This document shows positions 7,721 through 17,900 of a stretch of DNA of 20,868 nt, piece after piece. Each line of letters starts with the position of its first letter. Position 1 is the stretch's first letter. Source of the DNA: Ophiosphaerella korrae (taxonomy: Eukaryota > Ascomycota > Dothideomycetes > Pleosporales > Phaeosphaeriaceae). The translations under genes and the position numbers were made by a program. The notes beneath the pieces are model-generated. The model worked only from the letters and a program-made list of their open reading frames with translations. It ran no database searches and was not told the DNA's origin. The DNA lies in assembly GCA_028456385.1 (NCBI GenBank), contig JALNQF010000592.1:1-20868 (forward strand), given 5' to 3'.

Positions 7721-10030
7721 TCATGGGACTTCAAAGGCGTTCATGTCTCCAGTTGGGAGGTCTGGGACGCCTATTTCTTTCTTTGCGGCTTCGATCATAA
7801 GTTCTATGTCCATAGGGTCGTGGCCTCTCTTCAGCACCACGCGGATAAACTCGCTCAGCAGATTCAGCCGTATGTCGCCCTTCTCCTCTGCGGATATCTC
7901 CGACGTTTGCAAGGCGCCGGAACGGTCCATGTCCAGATTCAAGACCTCTAGGCGTCGATAGAATAGAAAGCGATACACTTGCTCCATACGACTCATCTTC
8001 ATTTCGTATCCCCGCCAGTACGACAGTTTTTCAGAGTCTCGCACGGCTGACCAGTCCACCCACGTCGCTTGTGTCTTGATGATTTTTTCGGCCTTCGTCA
8101 ACGGGAAGATGTTGAATTTGTGGCGGAGCACGTTCAGCGCAACTATGGAGCCCACATAGTCTTGCTGGAAGCTGAAGCAATGCAGTATCAATGTGTGAAT
8201 GGCTTGGCCGTCTGCGCCCCCGAGGCCGATTTTGAACCGGTCCGCGTCATGGCGATAGCGACATTTTCCCCACCACTCCAGCGTTTCGTGGAGGAGCTCG
8301 CGGGGACTTGGTATGCCTGGCTCGTTGCGCGTTTCGAGATCGCTGCACGCCAATCGTAGGTTTGTCCATAGGAGGCGAAATGTCTGGCCAGTCGGGAATA
8401 GGTCCTCGTTTTCCTCTTCAATCGCCGTTCTAGTAAGTTCTTGGTATATCTTCCAGGCTTCAGCGTATCGGCCCTGGCGGCATTTACTGTCCAACAGAGC
8501 ATTCATGATAGCGACGTTGGGAGGGATGTTGGCTTCTTTGAGTTGCCGCCGGAGGTAGTCGACATGTTCCCATTGTAGCCTCACGGCGTGATGGTGCATG
8601 ATCAACGCAAAAGTAGTCCGATTCGCTGCTGGATAGACTTTGACAGACTCAAGGTCTGGGGCTTTGTACATCTTGGCCTCCTTCTGCTTCCGCTTTTCTG
8701 CTTTCGAGGGCGGGAACAGCGACTGGTAATGTATTTTCCGTGCTTCTTCGATCATCTTCCAACCAATATTCTCTGCCCTCATGATATTTGGAGATTCCTT
8801 GGTGCGCAAAAGGGCTCTGAGGAGCAAGTTGAAATGGATTATCTGGGGCGTGTAACCTCTTTTGAACATCTCATCAAAAATACGGATCACAGTGTCGAGC
8901 CCAGTACTGACTATGGCCCATCTCATCCAGTCAGCGTATATATGTTCATGGTGATCTGCCGGCAGTATGTGGATCGCATGAAGTATAAGGTTAGTCCTGG
9001 TTGTGCTATCGGTCCCAAGACGGTATAACATATACAGACGCCTCAGGACCTTTCTTTTGCGCATGTGTTGTCCATGTTGCGAAAATGAGTAGTCGTTGAC
9101 CATGTCTTCAAAAACCTGCTTGGCGTATTTGGTATGTCGTGCTTCCAAAAACCCTACCAAACATACATCATAGTCCTTGTTCGTCATCTTCACAGCCGTT
9201 CGTTGTTTGAGCTTAGAATAAATTTCCATCGCTGCATCGTGATGTTGCTCCAGACTGGAGCTCGTATGTGCCCGCAGAACGTATAGTATGGCAGACGATG
9301 TGTGTCTTGGGTGCGTTTTGAAGAGCTCATTGACCAACGCCCGTGCTTGGTCTACATCACCAGCAAGTGCATACAACCTGGCGCCAAGTCCGATAAATTC
9401 TGGCCTCCGAGCATATTTCGCCCAACCACACTTCCATTCATTCAGAGCCTCCTCTTCCTTTCCGTTCAAGAACAAGCATTCCAGATATTCGAATCGCTGG
9501 GCAGACGTCCCTTTCCGTCCAGTCGATATCATGTCACGATAAAGTTCTTCCAAGTGAAACGTGCGATTCGGGTTGTCCGGCGCTCTCACAGACTCCACAT
9601 TCCAGAGCGATTCCCACATGCGTTTAGAGACACGAATAACAAGTTTGGTGTCTGCATACTTGGCCAATTTATATGCCTTCCACAACGCAGCACGCTGACC
9701 ACGATCTTGGTGTACCAGCCGTTGCATGTGTCGCAACTTATTGTATGTTATCAGTTTCTTCGCCTCCTTTATTCGCTGATCTATTGTGAGCTCAGCTGGC
9801 AACTCCGGCGAGTCGGCTTTACTAAACGCGTCTGTCGAGCCGTGCTCTGTTTGGCCCTCTCCAGGTACAGCCGGCAGAGGTGTCAAGCCTCGAGGTTTCA
9901 CCGATTTGTGAAGTGTCGGATCCCATGATCGGAGGTATGCAGGTATCGGACGAGGACTGGTGCGCAACGAGCGTGCCTGGATCGACCGCAAAGAGGGGAG
10001 AACACATCGTGGACGGGGGAGCGCAAGCAT
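7721..10030 (-). CDS. Mitochondrial pentatricopeptide-repeat (PPR) protein
   Basis: PPR proteins bind single-stranded organellar RNA in a sequence-specific way and act in mitochondrial mRNA stability, processing or translation. This 769-residue intronless ORF starts with an Arg-rich, acid-free segment (residues 1-46, ending before the Pro-rich stretch), as expected of a mitochondrial presequence. Helix-turn-helix pairs of PPR type follow. Examples are about 210-310 (AGDVDQARALVNELF), 365-430 (DTVIRIFDEMFKRGYTPQIIHFNLLLRA) in part, and 472-560 (RQGRYAEAWKIYQELTRT). The region 600-769 is less repeat-like. It could be an assembly factor such as CIA84 or Cya5, but the sequence alone does not decide. 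A cluster of GATA sites lies about 130-160 bases upstream of its start. Confidence 0.82.
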   Translation of the reverse strand: MLALPRPRCVLPSLRSIQARSLRTSPRPIPAYLRSWDPTLHKSVKPRGLTPLPAVPGEGQTEHGSTDAFSKADSPELPAELTIDQRIKEAKKLITYNKLRHMQRLVHQDRGQRAALWKAYKLAKYADTKLVIRVSKRMWESLWNVESVRAPDNPNRTFHLEELYRDMISTGRKGTSAQRFEYLECLFLNGKEEEALNEWKCGWAKYARRPEFIGLGARLYALAGDVDQARALVNELFKTHPRHTSSAILYVLRAHTSSSLEQHHDAAMEIYSKLKQRTAVKMTNKDYDVCLVGFLEARHTKYAKQVFEDMVNDYSFSQHGQHMRKRKVLRRLYMLYRLGTDSTTRTNLILHAIHILPADHHEHIYADWMRWAIVSTGLDTVIRIFDEMFKRGYTPQIIHFNLLLRALLRTKESPNIMRAENIGWKMIEEARKIHYQSLFPPSKAEKRKQKEAKMYKAPDLESVKVYPAANRTTFALIMHHHAVRLQWEHVDYLRRQLKEANIPPNVAIMNALLDSKCRQGRYAEAWKIYQELTRTAIEEENEDLFPTGQTFRLLWTNLRLACSDLETRNEPGIPSPRELLHETLEWWGKCRYRHDADRFKIGLGGADGQAIHTLILHCFSFQQDYVGSIVALNVLRHKFNIFPLTKAEKIIKTQATWVDWSAVRDSEKLSYWRGYEMKMSRMEQVYRFLFYRRLEVLNLDMDRSGALQTSEISAEEKGDIRLNLLSEFIRVVLKRGHDPMDIELMIEAAKKEIGVPDLPTGDMNAFEVP

Positions 10031-10158
10031 CCGCAGGTCGATTCACAAAAAATTGTGTGAAGATTTAGGAAGCTGGCCATGCTCCCTCTCGGGAGATCAT
10101 GTTGTGTTGACGACTTGACGTGACAGGTCGCCGTGAAAACATTGTGACCAGCATTTGC

Positions 10159-10188
10159 TTATCCTTGGTTATCGATAACGATAAGATA
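10159..10188. promoter_or_regulatory. Cluster of GATA-factor sites
   Basis: Five GATA cores lie within 30 bases: TTATC at 10159-10163, the 12-base palindrome GTTATCGATAAC (10168-10179) carrying one on each strand, GATAAG at 10180-10185, and GATA at 10185-10188. Fungal GATA regulators (nitrogen factor AreA/NIT2, iron factor SreA, light factors) bind such sites, and clustering raises the odds. The nearest start codon is that of the PPR gene (10030, - strand). Confidence 0.45.
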
Positions 10189-11218
10189 TCGGTTCGCCTG
10201 CTGATGATCTCCCTTGCATTGCATCGATCAGAATGCTTGCCAGAACCTCCTACACTACATGGAACAAAACATGCGCAGGGAACGGACAACGTTTCTGCAT
10301 CTATCCTCGCATATTTGCGCCATCGCGGCCTATTCGTAGCTGATCATTTGGCCACCAGCTTTTGGGCCTACCACCTTCATCGTCCTCCTCAAAGGGCAAT
10401 CAGGTCATTGGCTCATGCGAAATGAACACTAATAGAAACCAACAATGAAATAACCAGCATAAGTCGATGCAAACCAATTGTACACGTTGTTCGACCAAAC
10501 GTATGCAAAGGAGCACTCTCCAGCTCAAACTCCACTAGCGTGATGAGCCGCGCATTGTGTGCATCACCAAAACTTAGCCTTAGTCACGTCTCCTGCAGTC
10601 TAGATCGAAATGGTGATTGAGGTCAGCTTCCAGGCCCTCCCACAATCTACGACACGTACGCCCTCGTTGCAACCTTGGTGTTGCGTGCTCAACTGACTAG
10701 ACAAGCATTTCGAAATGCTAGGTGACTCCTTCTGCATAAGCTTCGGAATGCTCAAGCAAAATTTCACAACTTCTCAGCCACCTGACTGGTCCTGGCTAGA
10801 TTCGTCTTGTTTATTTGGCGAGATCTAAATTGTTGCGTTATTTAGCCGCCACCCAAAACGTGCTCGCAAACCCCAAGAGATTGCTCTTACCGGACATCAC
10901 TTTAAGCACGGCCATAAGGTAAGGTTAACAAGCTTTCCCCGCAATGTAAGCATATGCCGAACATATGACTAGGATGCTTTGAAACCCTCAACTTAGCAAA
11001 TCCGAGCTACACCCGCACAGTGGCGTTCAAGCTACCTCAGCCATTCGAGTAGTCGAAGGCCCGATTAATACGCAAGTATGGATAACCAGATCTATCAGAA
11101 AGACTTTGCGTATATATCGGCCCTGTGATCTAGGGTGTAGCATAGACCCTTCCTAGCAAGCATCAGGGTGAGATCCGGGTACTACCAACAATTCACTATA
11201 TCCACTTGCTTCCAGCCT

Positions 11219-11224
11219 GGCTAA
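11219..11224 (+). promoter_or_regulatory. GGCTAA, possible XlnR site upstream of GH114
   Basis: The hexamer matches the published core for the xylanase regulator XlnR/Xyr1. It lies about 280 bases before the GH114 start. A six-base match can occur by chance. Confidence 0.2.
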
Positions 11225-11501
11225 GCTCATGCAATATTCATGGATATTTGGGCACGTCCGTCCACACAAGCTAACCATCATCAATTTCTCGCAATAGTCT
11301 TGTCCACAAGAGTACGTAAAGCAAAAGGCAATCTTGCCACGTTCATAGACAAGCCTTTCACATGGCTACTTTGGAATTCCTATCGATCTCGGTACGATCC
11401 CATTTTTGACCCATGGCTTTTGCACCTAGCGCTCGCATCTTTTTTTAAAGTCGCATTGTAGTCACCCTTCGACTACCATCACACATCTCAGTGGAACAAC
11501 A

Positions 11502-12852
11502 ATGGACAACTTCCCATGGGTCTCTAGAGCGCTTACGCTACTTCTTTGGCTTGTATTCGTGGCGCCTACTTTGAGCCAGAATGTCTCTTTCGCTCGCGGG
11601 CAAAAGTTTCAGATCATTCTGCTCGGCATACCAGACATATCGAAAATGCCACTCGCTCCCACCGATGCTCTCGTCTGGGACATCGACCTCTTCGACAGCC
11701 CTGCTTCAACTATAAAATCTTTCAAAAGCGCTGGCAAGATTGTAATTTGCTATTTTAGTGCTGGCACTGCGGAAGACTGGAGAGAAGACTACAAAACGTT
11801 TCCTGCATCCGACCTGGGGAAGGTGTTACCACAATGGCCAAACGAGAAGTGGATACGGGTTGGTTCTCAGTCAATTCGTAGAATCATGGCCACGCGCATC
11901 AAGCTAGCTGCAGACAAAGGCTGCGATGCAATAGATCCGGACAATGTTGGTATGTAGTTATTACACTCTGTTACATCTAGTCATTATCTGGGTACGTTGA
12001 GACTCAAATCGCCGCTAACTATATTTTAGATGGATACGTATGGAGACCGTTAAATATACGGAATGTGAGACACTAACATGAAATAGCAAAACGATAATGG
12101 GCTCAATTTGCAGAACACGGACTCGATCGAATACATGAAATGGATGAAACAAGAAGCTGCCAAGTATGGCATGCAAATCGGCCTCAAAAATAGCCTGGAT
12201 ATTGTGAACACTCTCGCCCCGATCATGGACTTTGCAGTCAATGAGCAATGTGCGCAGCTGGGCGAGTGCAGAGTATATGAACAGTTCCTCGCCCTAAACA
12301 AGCCCGTCTTCCACATCGAGTATCCCACCCCACTGAACGACGGCGCGACAAGAGGCTACTCGTGTACAGGCCCCGGAGTCAATGGCACAAGCACAATCTT
12401 GAAAGACTTGCAGTTGAATGGAAAAACATATTATTGCGATGGCAGCTACGCTGACACACCAACGCTTGGCGGCACTTCTCCCCCAAGGCCAACCCGCTCC
12501 CCAAGACCTAGTATTTCAAGACCTATTACATCCACGCGGAAACCTAGCTCATCACGCACAGCATCTTCGCCAGGATCTCCGCCGGGGTCTTCTACGACGG
12601 TTCGACCAACGCCAACGCCAACGCCAAGCCGAGTATCGTCTCAACGACCGCCGACAAGCACACCAGGTGGTGGGGGAGGTTGCAGACAGAAACACTGGGA
12701 TCAGTGTGGTGGAAATGATTGGAAGGGTTGTACTGTTTGCGAGGCATGTTACTCCGCCCCACACTTGATCCGTTCACTGATGTACATGCACTTTACAGTC
12801 ACCGTATACATGCAAAGGAGTGTCGCCGCCGTGGTATTATCAGTGTTTGTAG
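11502..12852 (+). CDS. Secreted GH114 endo-alpha-1,4-polygalactosaminidase with C-terminal CBM1
   Basis: GH114 enzymes cut alpha-1,4-linked galactosamine polymers such as galactosaminogalactan. Proposed exons are 11502-11949, 12030-12037, 12087-12743 and 12799-12852, giving 388 residues. Residues 1 to about 25 are a signal peptide. The GH114 domain follows, with VWDIDLFD (58-65), VICYFSAGTAEDWR (81-94), the family hallmark GCDAIDPDNVDGY (140-152), FAVNEQC (201-207) and HIEYPTP (228-234); the acidic residues in these blocks are the likely catalytic candidates. A Ser/Thr/Pro/Arg linker covers about 280-345. Residues 351-388 form a CBM1 with six cysteines (351, 359, 367, 370, 376, 387) and aromatic residues for cellulose or chitin binding. 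Introns: 11950-12029 (branch GCTAAC), 12038-12086 (branch ACTAAC), and 12744-12798, which I read as GC-AG. The summed length divides by three, and each junction restores a known motif. If the third intron is retained, the frame instead runs to 12929 with a hydrophobic tail. Confidence 0.88.
12030..12037 (+). other. 8-base micro-exon of the GH114 gene
   Basis: Between two introns only ATGGATAC remains. With the G left by exon 1 it reads Asp-Gly-Tyr and joins the DPDNV of exon 1 to the QNDNG of exon 3, completing the DPDNVDGY block typical of the family. Confidence 0.8.
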
Positions 12853-13247
12853 GGTGCAATTTCTTAGTGTCGGCAGCAGCAAAAATATACTGCATTTTGA
12901 AGTGTCATTGCTTGCGAATATCGATCTAGAGAGTGCCACCTTACTGTGAAATTTCACTCTTGAAGACAGGATTGTTTTTTCTTCCTCTACAATCGCTTGC
13001 GCACAAGCCAGGGTGAGTCAATCGAGATCGCTGTGACTTTCACTGATTTCTTATTAATTCTCCCTACGCTCACTCTTCTTCTTTTACTCTATCGAAAGCA
13101 GCAATTGTCACTTGCTGATTCTGAAGTAAATTATCTTCTATATCACGCTCACTAAAAACTCAAACGCCCCGCTAACAATCGCAAAGTGCCGTCGACACTC
13201 AGTCATCCAGTCTACCCCCAACACAATTTCTTTAAAACAGGCTTCCC
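12853..13247. other. Intergenic stretch after GH114; no gene recognised
   Basis: This 395-base stretch would hold the GH114 3' untranslated region and whatever promoter the decayed gene once had. It contains pyrimidine-rich runs around 12975-13095 but no feature I can name. Confidence 0.5.
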
Positions 13248-13960
13248 GATGCAAACGACCAACCCACAAAACGCTTCAGGAATCCAGTGATCACCTTCTA
13301 TGGCCCGAGATTTGGAAATGCCCACGCAGATGCAGATGCTAATACAACAAGAATACCGTTCCGTTCCCCAACTGCCCCTACCTATTTGAAAGTTAATTTA
13401 CACGCACGCCATGGGCGGCCTCTACGTCGAGATCTGGGATGGACAGCCGCCCCACAGACAAAGCCTATCGCTCGTCCAAGCATCCAACACCCCAGCTGAA
13501 AACAACATTCTAAATCTCCCGCATCTACCGCCGACTTTACCTTGACACCGCTGTGCTAGCGTACACCCTCAACACCTTCATCGTGCATGCCCTTTCCGAA
13601 GGGATGTTCAGCCTGTTGTCCATACAAATGGACGTCAGTACTACAGTCATGCCGCGCGTCGACGGTTTCCACAAGTACCTGTCATGCGAGGAACTTTACA
13701 TCGTAGACACGTTTCCCAATGTGGGGGAAATTGTGGTGTCAATGGATTTTGAATCGATTGATGTGTTGCTTGCGGGGTCTAGTGCGGCTAGGGGTGAGAG
13801 AGATTTGACGTCGTGGAGAGTGCAGGATAGGAAGTTGGAACCGTGGACTATGCGGTGGGTGCAGCCTATTATGCAAAAGGTTATTGTGAAGGAGGGTCCG
13901 GGTGTTAGGGTTGTGTGTGAGGGGGTGGGGAAGGGGCTGTTGAAGGAGGCGTCTTGGTGA
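13248..13960 (+). pseudogene. Decayed fungal gene read in three frames
   Basis: Three protein-like segments follow one another in successive frames. The first (13248 to about 13410) contains VITFYGPRFGNAHADAD and LKVNLHARHG. The second (13411 to about 13510) contains GLYVEIWDGQ and NTPAENNIL. The third (13514-13960) contains SRIYRRLYLDTAVLAYTLNTF and ends in a stop. The R-I-Y...Y-T-x-N-T-F pattern resembles the R-x-I-Y-x-E-A...LY-x-x-N-T-F block common in large fungal families with F-box-like or DUF7730-like domains of unknown function. Switches between frames have no good splice sites, which suggests two frameshifts rather than introns. No convincing start codon is in frame. An alternative is an active short ORF at 13553-13960 starting internally, or sequencing indels. 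Family assignment is from memory of the pattern and is weak. Confidence 0.4.
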
Positions 13961-14910
13961 AGTCATGTGTGTCCTGAGTATTTCGTTTGTGACTTAGGCT
14001 TACACGCGACTTACCATACCTGTTCCCTGGTTTTTCTAGACTGGTTTTTCTTTGTGTTAGAATTTACTAGTGTTGGAATACCTACAATGTTGTTCACAAT
14101 GCTGGTTAGGGATATACCGTTTTTGGTGATTTTCTTGTCGATGGCTGGTTCGTTATAGTTAGTGCTTATTCAACCTTGGTTCTCATTAACACGGATGACG
14201 GCCGGACGGGATATTGCTTATTTTGGTTGATATGCAAGAGGTAAAGCGCAGCCAGGATGAAGCAAAGATGAAGAAGCGCCTATAATGTTTGATATTACAA
14301 CACTGTAGAACCGACGGTACACAACATGCTGCCTCGGATCATCCCTGCTATGCTGGAATATCGAATTTTCATCTGAATTTCATATTCCCGGAGGCTATTT
14401 CCCTTTAGGTTAATTTTCGTACACTGTTACGCAGAATAGACAACGGGTGTAAAAAGAGCCTCAATTCGGCAACAATACGGATACAAGTCCGTGGAATATA
14501 TTCAAGCGTTGGGGAAGCTCAAACCGTTGACATGGATTGGACCATATCTCTTTATTTTGCACATTATCCGCCCAAGGCCGCGACTTGTTCTTTGATGATA
14601 GGTCTCAATAATCACAACTTGGGATCAGAGAGTATACCTGCGCTTGTGAGAGACACGCAGAGACCGAAAGAGCTGGTAATATTATCCGAGAGAATGGTGC
14701 TAGACGCGACTCCAAAATAGGCAAGATATGCTGGGGGAGGGCAATTTAGCCGTGAAGTTCCACTTGAACAAATTCCCCGCAAAGCTTAGTACCTGCACGG
14801 AAAAATGGCAAAGATGACGAAAGAAGACTTGGCCTGCCTGTGTTCGGGGTAATAAATCGCTACGTACCTTTTCACAACTTTCGCATCTTTTATTAGGGGT
14901 ACCTTTCAAC
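13961..14910. other. Intergenic region before GH115; no gene recognised
   Basis: This 950-base stretch is moderately AT-rich. Open frames here (13967-14158, 14532-14720) show no protein family resemblance. The right end must carry the GH115 promoter, including a TTAGCC at 14746-14751 and a CTGGGG at 14730-14735. Confidence 0.55.
14746..14751 (-). promoter_or_regulatory. GGCTAA (reverse strand), possible XlnR site upstream of GH115
   Basis: TTAGCC on the + strand is the complement of the XlnR core and sits 160 bases before the GH115 start. A CTGGGG nearby (14730-14735) fits the CreA carbon-repressor core SYGGRG. Both are short and could be chance matches. Confidence 0.25.
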
Positions 14911-17900
14911 ATGCGGGCTACCAGCCAGTGTTTCGTTATATGCATGTGGGCATTTGGGCCACATGCAGCCGATGCACTACTAGAAGAGAAGTTTGTCAGT
15001 TTTTCTTCTGGAAGCGGATCTTTCGATATCGCTCGTGCTACAATCGTGGCCGATGCGGCGGATTCTGTTGGCGTTCACATAGCGCTAAAGAGCCTCGTGG
15101 ACGATTTCCAACAGATCACGGGAACGAGACCGACGTTGCGCAATCATACCGTAGGTTCGACACTTTCGAACGCTAGAAGCAGTGTTATAGTAGGTTCCGT
15201 GAACTCGACGCTAATCCGGGAGTTGTCATTGCGTGGTGTGTTGAATGTTTCAGACATTGAAGGCAAATGGGAAGTGTTCAAAACAGCAAGTGTAGAGAAG
15301 CCACTTCCGGGCGTAGATAACGCATTGGTAATTACTGGGAGTGATAAGCGAGGAACAATTTTTGGCATACACACGCTAGCTGAGCAGAGTGGGCAGTCAC
15401 CGTAGGTCACTCCTTCCATACAAGCTTTGTAATTGGTTAGTATTAATAGGTGCCGTCAGATATCATTGGTTCTCTGACGTTCCGGCAAAAAAATGCTCTG
15501 CCATCTACGCTCTCTCAAAGGTAACAATTCATGGCCCGCCTTCAGTCAAGTATCGAGGATTATTCATTAACGATGAGGAACCTGCTCTGACAACATGGTG
15601 GAGCACCCGGCACAATACTTCCCATCACCCACTTGATACAGAGTTTTATTCTCATGTTTTCGACCTCCTTCTTCGCCTTAAGGCAAATTACCTATGGCCC
15701 GCGATGTGGGCTTCATCAACTCCTTCTCCGGGAAACATCTTCTTCACTGATGATCCTGGGAACATGCAACTTGCTGATGACTACGGAATTGTCATCTCTA
15801 CTAGTCATCACGAGCCTATGCAGAGGGCTACCAATGAGTGGAATGCCACTGAAACAGGCCCTTGGGATTGGAGACTCAACAAGGATAATGTAACACGATT
15901 TATGGAAGAGGGCATCCGGCGCATGAGCAACAATGAGAGTTATGTTACTTTAGGAATGAGGGGTCCAAGCGACAGTGCCATTGTTGGGGACGACGCTCTT
16001 GAGATCTTGAAAGAAGTTTTCGAAGTCGAGAGGAACATCTTCATCAAGATACTGGGTGATCGAAAGGTCAACCGTAAGATCCCGTAACCTTGATTGAGAA
16101 GAAACAGCATTAACAGTAGGACAGAAGTTTGGACAATTTATAAAGAAGTCGCCACGTATTTCGCTGCTGGACTCAATCCTCCCGACGATGTTACGATTAT
16201 CATGCCAGACGATAACCAAGGCCAGGTCCAGAGATTGCCAACAGGGAATGAGAGCTTAAGAGAGGGCGGGGTTGGCGTTTACTTCCACTTCGAGTACTTT
16301 GGCAGTCCGCGATCCTACAAGTGGTCGAATAGTAATAGTCTAGTGAGTCAATCGCATTGCGATACTTGATTCATATTATCTAACGTATTCGTAGCCAAAA
16401 GTCCTCAAAGAACTTTTGCAGGCTTACTGGCGCGATGCAAACCGAGTTTGGGTTATCAATGTAGGCGATATAAAGCCAATGGAGCTTCCGTTTGGCTTCG
16501 CGATGGATTTGGCATGGAATGCTAGCAAGTTCGATTTCGATATGATACCTGCGTATCTAGAACTCTACGCTGAGCGCGAGTTTGGCAACAACCACGCCAA
16601 ATTGATTGCAAAGCTACTGATGGATTTCAGTCACCTCGTAGGGATGCGAAGATTCGAAATGGTGCATCCTGGGACATACTCAGTGCTCAACTACCACGAA
16701 GCTGAGAAAGTGCTGAATCGATGGGACACATTAACCATTCAAACCAAGTTACTTTACGACCTGATCCCAGAAACCTATAGGCCAGCGTTTTATGAGCTTG
16801 TATTCTACCCCTTGGTCTCTGGCGCGACATATTACGCCATCAATCTAGGAACAGCCTTCAACCAGCAATATGCTATGGAGCGAAGAAACTCCGCCAATAT
16901 GATTGCTCAAAAAGTCCTTGATGACTTTGATTATGACTACGACTTGATTGAAGATTTCGATTCTCTCATGAATGGGAAGTGGAAACACATCATGTCGCAA
17001 GCGAAGCTCGACGCTGTCGTTCAGCAGCCACGAAACTGGGCAAATCCATCGCGAGATATGGCTACTAACCTCTGTTTTGTACAACTTCGCCAGAACATGC
17101 AATTCTCCCTCGGCAACATGGGTATCTATGCCGAAGGTTCTACTAGCCCCATCAACCAAGGACGATGGGCTGAATCTATAGATCTTTCGATGCCAACTGT
17201 TGGATACCCTGCAATGATGCCTGTCATGAATCCCTATGGCCCTGCGATAAGGACTATTGATCTTTTCATGCGAGGTGATTACCGTGTTCCCATTAATTGG
17301 ACACTCGATGAGATCCCAGTCAATTGGCTCTCGATTACGCCGCGTTCTGGGTTACTTTCGAAGGAGTTATACGATCAGCGTCTCAACGTTACTATTGACT
17401 GGGCAAGTGTGCCAAAGGGTTACAATGACACAATCGACGTCGGCATCACATCAAAGCCAGCGCCATATCCCTACTTCGATCTTATACGAATCCCTGTGCA
17501 GAATCAAAGAGTTCCTACAGGCTTCGTAGGCTTCCCGGAGACTTCGGGCTACATTTCGATTGAAAGTCCACACTTTCAACGCTCCTCGCCCACATCATCT
17601 AATTCTACAAAAAACAGCACCGTCGCGCTCAGCCATATCCCGTATCTCGGCACGCGCACCGAATCAGGCTCCATTGCTCTCCGCCCATACGCCGCTTCTC
17701 GCGCCTCTCTATCATCCTCCACAAATGCTTACGTTGAATACGATATCTACCTGTTCAACCGCACTTCTGCCCTTAACGCGACCGTATATATCAATGCGTG
17801 CCTCGACACCGATCCGAAGCTTCTGATGAAGTTTTCTCTTACACTTGATAATGGGCCACCGAACTTCACCCGCGTGCTGGGCGATCCGAAGAACGCAGGA

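Larger units (their letters stand above)
10031..11501. other. 1.47 kb intergenic region; no gene recognised
   Basis: Short open frames here (for example 10120-10425 and 11240-11461) show no family resemblance or codon pattern. The stretch holds the PPR promoter on the left, with a GATA cluster at 10159-10188, and the GH114 promoter on the right. It marks the change from the compact block to gene-poor sequence. Confidence 0.65.

Noticed and set aside
8588..9928. Several + strand open frames across the PPR gene
   Set aside because: They are antisense shadows of the PPR coding sequence.
11240..11461. 73-residue open frame before GH114
   Set aside because: There is no family resemblance, and it lies in the expected promoter of GH114.
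11502..12852. Membership of a galactosaminogalactan biosynthesis cluster
   Set aside because: No glycosyltransferase, epimerase, deacetylase or Sph3-type gene is in the window, so the GH114 gene stands alone here.
16084..16119. Alternative GH115 intron using the GTAACC donor at 16084
   Set aside because: It would be only 33-36 bases long and gives a poorer protein junction than the 51-base intron 16074-16124.
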